Shown here piece by piece: positions 55,945 through 64,000 of a DNA stretch of 64,000 nucleotides. The stretch's first letter is position 1; each line of letters starts with the position of its first letter. The DNA comes from Flaveria trinervia (taxonomy: Eukaryota > Streptophyta > Magnoliopsida > Asterales > Asteraceae), in assembly GCA_025506515.1 (NCBI GenBank), contig CM046443.1:20180700-20244699 (forward strand). The letters run 5' to 3'. The position numbers and the translations under genes were made by a program. Under the pieces are notes generated by a model. The model ran no database searches, was not told the DNA's origin, and worked only from the letters and a program-made list of their open reading frames with translations.

Positions 55945-57025
55945 TCAAATCAATGTTTCCCTAAATTTATTACATTCAAAACAAGCATGGATATCAAACA
56001 ATTTGTCTTTAGAACTTGCCTGAGAAGATTTAGGTGAATCTGCCATCAGTGCAGAGATTTTCTCTTCAGCTGCTGGAGAATCCGAACATGTAGTTTTGTC
56101 ATCTTCTTCAATCATAGGTTTGACCACTTTCACAACTTCTTCAGTTTCTGACATGGCTATTTCTACTGCGAGATCGTCTTCACTTTCAGTATTGTCATCC
56201 AACACCTCGACATTTGTAATGTTAGATTCTCCCGGAGGCACGAATTTGAAGGTCGAGTCTTGCCCTTCATCACCTTGAGCAATCAAGGCTTTTGTCTTGG
56301 TGCTAGACGACATAGCTCCCCCAGTTGGTTTATCCTGACGTTTGAATCTCGAGAACGGGTTCCCGTTGCCAGTCTTCTTGGGCTTTACACATTCATATTT
56401 AAAGTGACCCTTCTCTCCATAGTTGAAACAAGTCACTTTGGATTTGTCAAACCCAAATGTAGTGTCTTTGGTAGCTATCAAGTTCTATCCCATCTTTTTA
56501 ACAAACTTCTTAGCCCTCCAGACAACACTCGCTAACACCTACATTATGTCCATACGTTCAAGCTCGTTCTCATCTACTTGTTCGTAGTCTTCGTCTGTTA
56601 GATGGTAGTTACCAATCTTTCCTGCAACCAACCCGTCATATGAGTGTACCACAACCGCCAATAAATCCATGTGCTCTTTAGCCACATCCATAGTGATGTT
56701 CCCGAGGTTCTCAGTCTTCAACTTCATAGCATTAGCCTCTGGTGCAATAAAATGGTACTTGATGACCCAAACGTGTCAGACCCAGAAGTTATGGTTGTGA
56801 AGGAGCAATTGAACTGGAAACAAAGGACGTCTGAAGGGGTGCTCCTGAACTGGTTGCTGGTAGAAGAGGCGTTGTAAAGCGAAGAATTTTGTCATACGTT
56901 CCTTTCTGCGACCTGTATTCATCTAATTTCCTCCTGTCTTAATTTCAAGATGAAATCATTTATATCTAACTTTCCAAAATATTTTTCTGTCATAGGTTAG
57001 ATACAAATGAATCCCACTTCTCTGG
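55945..57025 (-). pseudogene. D: gag, C-terminal part, cut by G
   Basis: 56539-56727 and neighbouring frames hold the end of the copia gag domain, including a PEKWDSFVSNL-like piece next to G's LTR. 55945-56481 has the first knuckle CFNYGEKGHFKYEC at 56389-56430, with the second Cys changed to Tyr, then an acidic stretch (ETEEVVKVVKPMIEEDD). The gag N-terminus must lie beyond G. Confidence 0.75.
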
Positions 57026-57877
57026 TGCAGGATCGGTGTTTGTCACTTAAAAACAATGTTTTTCTCTCAAACTCACCTAGAATCACATCGGGTATGATAA
57101 GAATCAATAAGAGTTGATCACAATATAGAAAGTAATAAGAACCAGAAAGATAATTTTCAAGATACTTTTATATATTGATTTCAACTCAAAATACAAGACT
57201 CTTACAAGTAGAAGATGATCTATGTCTCAATGAGTTACAAGGAGAACCTATATATAATACTATCTACAGCCGAATATACTTTGATAACAACTGGGATCCT
57301 CTAGCTAAATCCTATACTACAAGACTATAGTTTAAGGTATCTCGGATAAAGTCTTATCTGAGATTTGGTAGTCAGGACATGTCCCTGCTAAATCCTAGCT
57401 GGTAATATGTACTATCATGAAAAGGTAAACAATGGAATAAATTATGGTTAACAACATGACTCTTTGGGAAGAAGCCATGTTATATCAGAAGTCTGCAGCG
57501 GAGTGTCAGAGACCATACTTGTGTCCACTGGTTATAGCAGTGTCTTCCGAAGGTTAAATGGCTTCGGAAGAGTAAGTACTTCCAAGTCACTTTATACTTC
57601 GGAAGAGGCTGCTTCTTCCAAGGCTTGGAGACTTCTTCTTTTCATCATACTTCAGAAGTGGTCTTTACTTTATTCTTCTAAGTCTTGAACGTCGGAAGTA
57701 TGCATTTGTCTTCGGAAGTAGAGTTCTGTCTTTGGAAGTTGGACTTTCCCTTTGTCTTCGGAAGAACTCTACAACCTTCGGAAGTTCCATGATAAGCTTC
57801 GGAAGCCTTTGCATGCAGCACCAAAATAACTTAAGTGATATAGTTTTGGTTGCATTAGCCTTCTTCTTGATCCAACA
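57026..57877 (-). repeat. G: 3' LTR
   Basis: Plus strand TGCAGGATCGG to GATCCAACA, 852 bp, bounded on the right by the PPT. About nine CTTCGGAAG/CTTCCGAAG-like copies fall at 57545-57810. A TATATATA run on the minus strand at about 57249-57257 could be the TATA box. Confidence 0.85.
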
Positions 57878-57889
57878 AACTCCCCCTAG
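57878..57889 (-). promoter_or_regulatory. G: polypurine tract
   Basis: Minus strand CTAGGGGGAGTT, identical to B's PPT at 6022-6032 and abutting the LTR. Confidence 0.9.
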
Positions 57890-57904
57890 GCTGATGCTAC
57901 CAAA

Positions 57905-60900
57905 ACTTCACTTATCTCGACTTCTCAAAACTTTCAGCACCAAAGAGAGCAAATATTTGTCGGTCTCTTTGTTCGTCCTTGATGTGGTGCTGAGAAGTTT
58001 GTACAGATCCTTGGTAGACAAGAAATCCAGTCTGTCACCTTGAATAACATGTACCCTTTGTTATTGCCTTCTAAAAAGAGTTAGTTAACTGTAATCATAT
58101 TCCCATAGAACTATAGGTTCCAATTCAGGACCTTCCACCATCTGTAGAAAGGCAGCACCTTTGGTGGGAGATCTTTCCTTGTCTTCCTGTCTTCTCAACT
58201 ACAACTCTTCTTCAATATTTGCCTTTGCAGTTAGCTCAGCTAGATGAAGACTGCTGAGATGATTTCTGATGAGTGCAACAGTTTCAGAGTTGGAGGGGTT
58301 GGAGAATGGCTTCTCTGCTAACTCAGCAATGTCGAATCTGCTGGAGTGTAACAGAGAGGTTGCATTTAGTCTGTTGATTTCACCATTCTCTCTTTCCACA
58401 ACAAAGTTAGGAGAAGGTTCATCGAGCCTCCACTGGATTATCTTCCTTCTAGGCACAAAAGACTGACTAGGAATCTTGTCCTCTTTTCTTGTATCCAGCA
58501 GAGTCACCAGTTTCCTTCTGAGCTTCTTTTCTTCCTCATTTAAAGAGTCTGAATTGAGGCCCAAAAGTCTTGCAGCCTGGTCCAAAGTTTCTCTAGGAAA
58601 ATCAAGGAATCTGTCTCTTATGAGGGAACTTGAAGATCCGTCTACATAGGTTATGTGGACAGAGTCTTCTACACAAGAGACTTCGCTCAAAGTAGTGCAA
58701 TTGGTGAGCTTCGCCTTGATTGCCTTAAACTCCTCAAAGGAGAGATGTTGAGAAGGCTGAAAGGATGGTTTGGATGGTAATTGGGCAGGTTTAGGTTCAG
58801 AGGTTCTGGATAGTGTTTTGTGTTGGATAATGGGAAGTTTAGGTAGTTGAGGAGAGGGAGAAGGTGTGGGTAGTGATGTGGGTTCAGGGGTGAAAGGTTC
58901 AGGTTTAATGATGAATAGTGAGGGTGAAGGTTCAGGTTGTGGTTGGGTAGAAGCAGTGAAGGTCATCCCTTTTACCCTTCTATACATCTCTTTCCTTTTC
59001 CCCATCCGGATGTCAGCCTTAATTTCACTGACAATCCGTTGGAGTGTCCTTTCAGACATAGGACCTACCTGCCTACCAGAGAAGCCATGAGCCCAAAGAT
59101 AGTCCTTCATCCAGGCTTTCTCAGTGAGCTTCTTGGAGGCAGTGATCATAGCCTCTTCTTCCTTTTTCTTCTTCTCTCTGGCCTTTTCTTTTGCAGCCTT
59201 CTTCCTTTCTTTCTCCATTTGATCTTGCTCTTTGTTGTAAAGCCTGAGGATCGTATCATCATTGTGTGGAGAGAGTTCTTGAAGATCAAAGCCTCTGGAG
59301 AGTAGGAAGTTTATCCTGTCTCTCCTTAGCTGCAATTCAACCTCCTTCTGCTTCTCTTCCTCTACCTCTAAGGCCAACCTGGCTTCTTCTTCAAGTCTCA
59401 GCCTAGTTGCCTTCTCCAGATCCACCAACTCCTCTAATGGTAGCAGGAGTGTTTCTTCATTGGCAGCTCCCATTTCAATGAGCTAGTCAATGATCTACTC
59501 TCTTCTTTTATTGATGACAACCTCCTGATTGGAAGCAGCTGCTTTTGTACTGGCAGCTAGCAACTTCTCAATCTGAAGTCTTCCTTTCTTCTTAAGTTTC
59601 TCAATCTTCTCCTCTTCCTGAAGCTCTTCCGTAGTCATCTTCCTTTTTCCTTTGTCTTTTGAAGATCCTGACTGTGGTGGTTCTTGGAGAGAGGTTTCTG
59701 ATTGTGAGAGAGTCAGAGATGGTGTCTAAGATGGAGGTGCAATTGGAAAGTCCTCACTGCTCACCTCAGATGCCATTTCCAGGATAGCATCTGTGATGAT
59801 CAGTTCCTCAGACATTTTGAACAGTCCTTCCACAGCTTCCATTTTAGCTTCGGAAGATTCAGCTTGTTCTTCCGAGGCTTTAACTTCAGCTTCGGAAGTT
59901 AAAGGAGATGCAGATTGAGTCCCAACTGTTTCAGTTGCTGGGCCATCAGTTCCCATTTCCCCTTCGAATTGAATCTTAGGTTCCAGGAGGACCTTAGGTT
60001 GACCAACTTCTTCCACAGTGGTAGAAGGTGCAGTCAGCCTTTGAAGCTCTTCTGCTCCAAAGTAGATCATTACAGCATCATGGCTTGGCTGCTCAAAGGA
60101 AGATTTTAACAGAAACTTGGTGAAGAGTCTGTAGACATCACTGAGCATCCTTGGATCAATCTGAAGAGTGACTTGAGATGGTTCAGTCATCGAGATGATG
60201 GGAGAAGAAGATGTTGAAGTAGAAGGCCGGCTCTGTGGTTCCTCATGTGTTTGTCTTTGAATATTCTCCCCTTTTCAGTAGCATCATCTTGAGAGCTAGA
60301 TGAGCTGGAGGAGGAAGTCAGTGAGACCTGAATAGGTACATGCCTAATAGACCTCTCTGTCTGTTTCTTAGCTAGTTGAGCCTTGAGATTGTCAATCTCA
60401 AGTTACTGAGTGGCAGACCTTGCCTCTAAAGTCCTAATCAGAGATTCCAGGTTTGAAAATTTAGAAAGACGATCTTGAATGAGGAGTTGCATGCTTCCCT
60501 TATCTTCTTTCGAAGAATCACGGGGAGATGAGGTAACATACCTAGTATGTTCAGCCTCACCATCAGATATGGTTTCTTGGCACCCTGGTTTCCCATGCTC
60601 AATGATGTCTCTTTTAGAGTCATCAAAAGCCTCTATTGTCGTAGATTCAGTCTGAGAAATGTTACCACTGTCCACAAGGTCCACTGAGGCACCTTCTGTA
60701 GTGGCAGCTGAATCTACATGAGTCCCCTCCACATCAGTGGGACTCACCTCAGTTGTTGGTTGCTGATGGGGGCTAAAGATAAGGGATTTCTCCGGGCTCT
60801 GTTTATCTTGAAGAGGGTGTTGTAGATCAACTTCATTGCCGTGGAGAGATGTTATCTCTTTATCAGTTTTAAACAGAAGGTCAGTGAAAGATAGGGAGGG

Positions 60901-62039
60901 TAATCCTACTGACCCGGGACTTTGGTCAATGTCTACAGGCATTGAGCCTTTGGTGGGGTTGTCCCTTGTTGGCATCTCAGAAGAGTGTAAATACTCATTC
61001 TGAGGGCTGCTGGTTTGGGTGTCGGCTCATGGGTTTGAGACTGAGGAGACTCAGAACCCAACTTGAGGTCAAAAGAGAAGGATGGAGAGACCTCTGACTG
61101 AGTGGGAGCCCATGTTTCCACTCTAGTCTTTTTGGATTGAACAGGAGGGGCTTGTTCAATCAGAGTAGATTGAACAAGGGTTTGTTTGGGGCATCTCTGA
61201 TATGTAATGGTGATAGGTGGAGAAGGTAGGATTTGCATTGAGGTGGAGGTTGCTGGTGTGGGTTCATCGCTTGTGGGGTGAACATGGATGTCACCAGGAG
61301 CTATGCGCTCAATCATACCTGGAAGCAGAGCAGTGTGATTTCCAGTGAAGTTGGTGGACATCTTCTTCACGGTCTTGAAAATGGAAGGCCGCATTTGGGG
61401 GACAGTCAGAGCAGCTGCACAGACAAGCATGCTCTGCTCCAACTCACAGTTGATTATGTATAGAAGGAATCTGGGATACATGAAGGATGTTTCCCTTTGC
61501 AGATTCCCAATCAGATTTGAGAACACAAATCATGAGTAGTTAAAGCGCAGGCCTCTCACCAATCCATGAAATAAGCATCCTAGTTCATAAGGGATTTGAT
61601 CCCATCCTTTGGATTTGTTGGACAAGCAATGAAGAACAACATGCAGGAGGAACTTCCAATTGTAGGAGAAGTTGAATTTGTAAACAGTCGACCTGCTATG
61701 TCTCCACCATATCCCATTAGGATATAAGTGCTATCCAAATCTTCCTTTGGGAATTCAGTAGGAGCTCCTTCATCGTGAAGCTCAAGGTGCTCCCTGATGA
61801 GTTGTTCAGTGATGATCAACTCCTGTCCACAGATGCTACCACAGTACACGAATCCCATTTAGGGTTTCGACCTGACCATTTTCCCAAAATTTTGCCATTT
61901 GGTTGGAGTAAACAGTGGGATTAACGGTAAGGGCGGTGTAGTAGGTTGATTGGGTGAGAAAGGAGATGATTTCAGAGAAGTGAGTATCTCTTGAAGAATC
62001 AAGAAGTGCGACTTGGTTGTGTTGAGGGTTGAGTGCCAT
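57905..62039 (-). pseudogene. G: extra ORF (aORF) region
   Basis: A 4.1 kb region coding in the element's sense. The N-terminus is at 62039 (NPQHNQVALLDSSRDTHFSE, TVNPTVYSNQMAKFW). 61580-61858 has EHLELHDEGAPTEFPKEDL and a MGYGGDIAG stretch. 60403-61526 and 59726-60190 are Ser/Thr/Glu-rich and probably disordered. 58199-59473 is the well-kept C-terminal part (own entry), and remnants read on to about 57905. At least six frame breaks. B's aORF matches it at both ends and in order. Function unknown; no membrane segment seen. Confidence 0.7.
58199..59473 (-). CDS. G: aORF C-terminal part, 424-residue open frame
   Basis: Residues 10-120 are a very charged Glu/Lys/Arg helix, probably a long coiled coil (KKAAKEKAREKKKKEEEAM is also a possible nuclear signal). 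GFSGRQVGPMSERTL at about residues 131-145 is shared with B's aORF (GFSGRRLGPMS). Residues 180-245 are Pro/Ser-rich. After that comes a folded-looking region with SLIRDRFLDFPRETLDQAAR and KIIQWRLDEPSPNFVVEREN. The start is the first Met after a stop; the native protein would begin far upstream at 62039. No known domain recognised. Confidence 0.65.
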   Translation of the reverse strand: MGAANEETLLLPLEELVDLEKATRLRLEEEARLALEVEEEKQKEVELQLRRDRINFLLSRGFDLQELSPHNDDTILRLYNKEQDQMEKERKKAAKEKAREKKKKEEEAMITASKKLTEKAWMKDYLWAHGFSGRQVGPMSERTLQRIVSEIKADIRMGKRKEMYRRVKGMTFTASTQPQPEPSPSLFIIKPEPFTPEPTSLPTPSPSPQLPKLPIIQHKTLSRTSEPKPAQLPSKPSFQPSQHLSFEEFKAIKAKLTNCTTLSEVSCVEDSVHITYVDGSSSSLIRDRFLDFPRETLDQAARLLGLNSDSLNEEEKKLRRKLVTLLDTRKEDKIPSQSFVPRRKIIQWRLDEPSPNFVVERENGEINRLNATSLLHSSRFDIAELAEKPFSNPSNSETVALIRNHLSSLHLAELTAKANIEEEL

Positions 62040-62671
62040 TTGGAAAGATGAATGTGGATGATTTGAGCTGGGGTAAAGTTGGAGAGGAGAAATTTCTAGG
62101 GCAGTAAAATTTGCAAGTAAGAAAATGAAATTGAGTAATCGAGATTATTTAAAAGATTGTGGAATGGCGGTAATGGGTGTTAGGATAAGGTGATATGATG
62201 GTTTAGTGGATGAAATGACAGTGGCGATAAGGTTAAAATCAGTTAAATAATCCAACATCATTAACAAAATCTTTGCTTTTTATAGTGTGGGGCCCAAGAA
62301 ATTGACGTTACACGGTGAAATCTATCTTCCGAGTGTAAAACATTTCCGAAGTTAACTTGTCTTCTGAAGGCAAATTTTACTTCTGAAGCCAAGACTTTGC
62401 TTCCGAAGGTTAGAGTTGCTTCCGAATAGAGAATTTGTAAGTTTCGGAAGTAGATCTAATATACAATCAATCGCTTCTTCTGAGGCCAAAAATTCTTCCG
62501 AGAAGAAAGTTATCCTTTGAGGAATTTTGCTTCAGAAGATATGAGAATGTCTTTCGAAGGTTAATTTCTCTTCGAAAGGAATTTACACTTGAATCTTCTT
62601 CAATCATAACAGGGCTTAAATTGTATTGACACAAGACTTACATATTAAAAAGGTTTTCAAAAGAGATCAAA
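62040..62671. repeat. G: pol-aORF spacer with CTTCCGAAG cluster
   Basis: Non-coding. From about 62320 to 62580, roughly ten CTTCCGAAG, CTTCTGAAG or CTTCGGAAG copies lie in both orientations. 62040-62310 shows nothing recognisable. Confidence 0.75.
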
Positions 62672-64000
62672 TTAATCAATGTTTATCATCCCAATAGCGG
62701 TTATGAGATACTTGAATCTTTGTTCATCAAAAGCTTTGGTGAACAGATCAGCATATTGTTCATTAATATCTCTAATGAAATGATACCTGATGTCAATGTG
62801 CTTAGTCTTGGAGTGCTTCACTGGATTTTCTGTAATGGATAAAGCACTGTTGTTGTCAATATGGATAGGAGTGCTCATGAAGTTGAATCCATAGTCTATC
62901 ATCTGGTTTTGAATCCACAGCAGCTGAGCACAACAACTAGCAACAGCAATGTATTCAACTTCAGCAGTTGATGTAGAGACACAAGATTGCTTCTTGCATT
63001 GCCATGAGATGATCCTTTCACCAAGAAATTGACATCCACCGGATGTTGATTTCTTGTTGATATTGCAGCCACCATAATCACTGTCAGAGTAACCATAGAG
63101 ATTGAAATCACTATTTCTTGGATACCAGAGACCTAGTTTAGGTGCTCCTTTGAGGTATCTAAGAATTCTCTTGACAGCTATTAGGTGAGACACCTTTGGA
63201 GCAGCCTGATATCTTGCACAAATGCAAGTTGCAAACATGATATCAGGTCTACTGGCTGTTAGATACATCAGAGAACCAATAATTGCCCTATACTGATGTT
63301 GATCAGTATCTGCCCCCTTAAGTCAGGACAAAGATTATGGTTTCTGGGTATGTGTGTCTTGGCAGGCTTGCAATCCTTCATCTCAAATCTTTCTAAGATG
63401 TCAGAGACATATTTAGATTGATTAATGAAGACCCCTTCCTTCAGTTGCTTTACCTGAATTCCAAGGAAAAGTCCCTTTTTCCCATGGAGCTCATCTCAAA
63501 CTTTTTCTTCATAATGCTCTCAAAGTCCTTGCACATTTGGTCATTTGAGGAACCAAATATGATGTCATCAACATAGACTTGTACGAGCAAAACGTCCTTT
63601 CTAGATTTTCTGATCAAGAGAGTCTTATCAATGGTACCTCTAGTGTAGCCATTCTTCAGAAGAAACTGAGACAAAGTCTCATACCACAACCTAGGTGCTT
63701 GGTGCAGCCCATATAGAGCTTTATCCAATTTGCACACATAGTTGGGGTGCTATGGATCTTCAAATCCTAGAGGTTGGCATACATAGACTTCCCTATCTAT
63801 ATCCCCATATAGAAATGCACACTTGACATCAAGTTGGTATGCTGTAAAGTCCTTGGATGCAGCATAAGCAAGGAAGATCCTAACTGCCTCAAGTCTTGCA
63901 ACTGGTGCAAAGACATCAGTATAATCGATTCCTTCCTCTTGAGTGTATCCTGGAACTACAAGTCTTGCCTTATTCTTAATGATCAAGCCTCTATTATCTC
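62672..64000 (-). pseudogene. G: reverse transcriptase and RNase H, cut by the window edge
   Basis: 62672-63268 holds the RT end (LTASRPDIMFATCICARYQA) and a nearly complete RNase H to the stop at 62672 (SDSDYGGCNINKKSTSGGCQ, LFTKAFDEQRFKYL). 63450-63737 has the catalytic YVDD at 63564-63575, and 63750-63986 the fingers (ARLVVPGYTQEEGIDYTDVF, AYQLDVKCAFLYG). Frame breaks at about 63280-63450 and 63740. Best matched in the window by B's RT. Confidence 0.9.

Larger units (their letters stand above)
28207..57025 (-). mobile_element. Element D: aORF-bearing Ty1/copia, host of the other insertions
   Basis: D's own sequence is in three blocks: 28207-36330 (3' LTR fragment, aORF, spacer, RNaseH, RT), 43473-44001 (integrase, GAG-pre-integrase) and 54252-57025 (GAG-pre-integrase, protease, linker, gag). 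Removing E, F and G joins them in copia order on one strand. At 28206 D's LTR is cut by the end of C's LTR. D is heavily decayed, as expected for the oldest layer. The start of gag and the 5' LTR should lie right of G. Confidence 0.85.
57026..64000 (-). mobile_element. Element G: Sirevirus-like Ty1/copia, same family as B, runs off the right edge
   Basis: 3' LTR 57026-57877, PPT, aORF region to 62039, spacer with CTTCCGAAG motifs, then RNase H and RT to the edge. PPT region, motif and aORF match B. The LTR opens TGCAGGATCGG against TGCAGGACCGT in B. The 5' half is outside the window, so the target duplication cannot be confirmed (left flank TCTGG). Confidence 0.9.

Overview
The window looks like a gene-poor, retrotransposon-filled stretch of a eudicot plant chromosome. 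I found no host gene, rRNA, functional tRNA or CRISPR array. Nearly all of it is explained by seven LTR retrotransposons (named A to G here), all coding on the minus strand. Five are Ty1/copia (A, B, D, E, G; order PR-INT-RT-RNaseH) and two are Ty3/gypsy (C, F; order PR-RT-RNaseH-INT). A, B, D and G resemble the large Sirevirus/SIRE-type copia group: two CCHC knuckles separated by a coiled-coil linker, and in B, D and G an extra ORF (aORF) between pol and the 3' LTR. From memory, this aORF type is common in Asteraceae genomes, so an Asteraceae host is a guess and not a result.

The elements are nested. D is the host element. Its own pieces lie at about 28.2-36.3, 43.5-44.0 and 54.3-57.0 kb. 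It is split by E (about 36.3-43.5 kb), F (44002-54251, TSD ACAGA) and G (from 57026, running off the right edge). At its left end D's 3' LTR is cut by the 5' LTR terminus of C (21749-28206). C is itself cut in its integrase region by A (whose 5' LTR ends at 21748 and which runs off the left edge), and A is cut in its gag-pol linker by B (5237-17618, TSD GGAGA). The left chain is therefore D > C > A > B, four levels deep.

Left to right: 1-5236 is A pol; 5237-17618 is complete B with both LTRs and a 3.8 kb aORF region; 17624-21748 is A linker, gag, leader and 5' LTR; 21749-28206 is C from integrase to 5' LTR; 28207-36330 is D 3' LTR fragment, aORF, repeat-rich spacer, RNaseH and RT; 36330-43472 is E with only its 5' LTR; 43473-44001 is D integrase; 44002-54251 is complete F with 2.4 kb LTRs; 54252-57025 is D protease, linker and gag; 57026-64000 is G 3' LTR, aORF, spacer and the start of RNaseH/RT. 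Nearly every coding module is broken by frameshifts or stops, so none looks autonomous as sequenced.

The most interesting signals are non-coding. CTTCCGAAG/CTTCGGAAG clusters lie in the LTRs, pol-aORF spacers and even the coding parts of B and G. A 30-bp periodic minisatellite occurs in the LTR of gypsy C and, inverted, twice in the spacer of copia D. A 19-bp array lies in A's leader. A tRNA-like box with a perfect GGGTTCGAACCC palindrome lies inside both LTRs of F.
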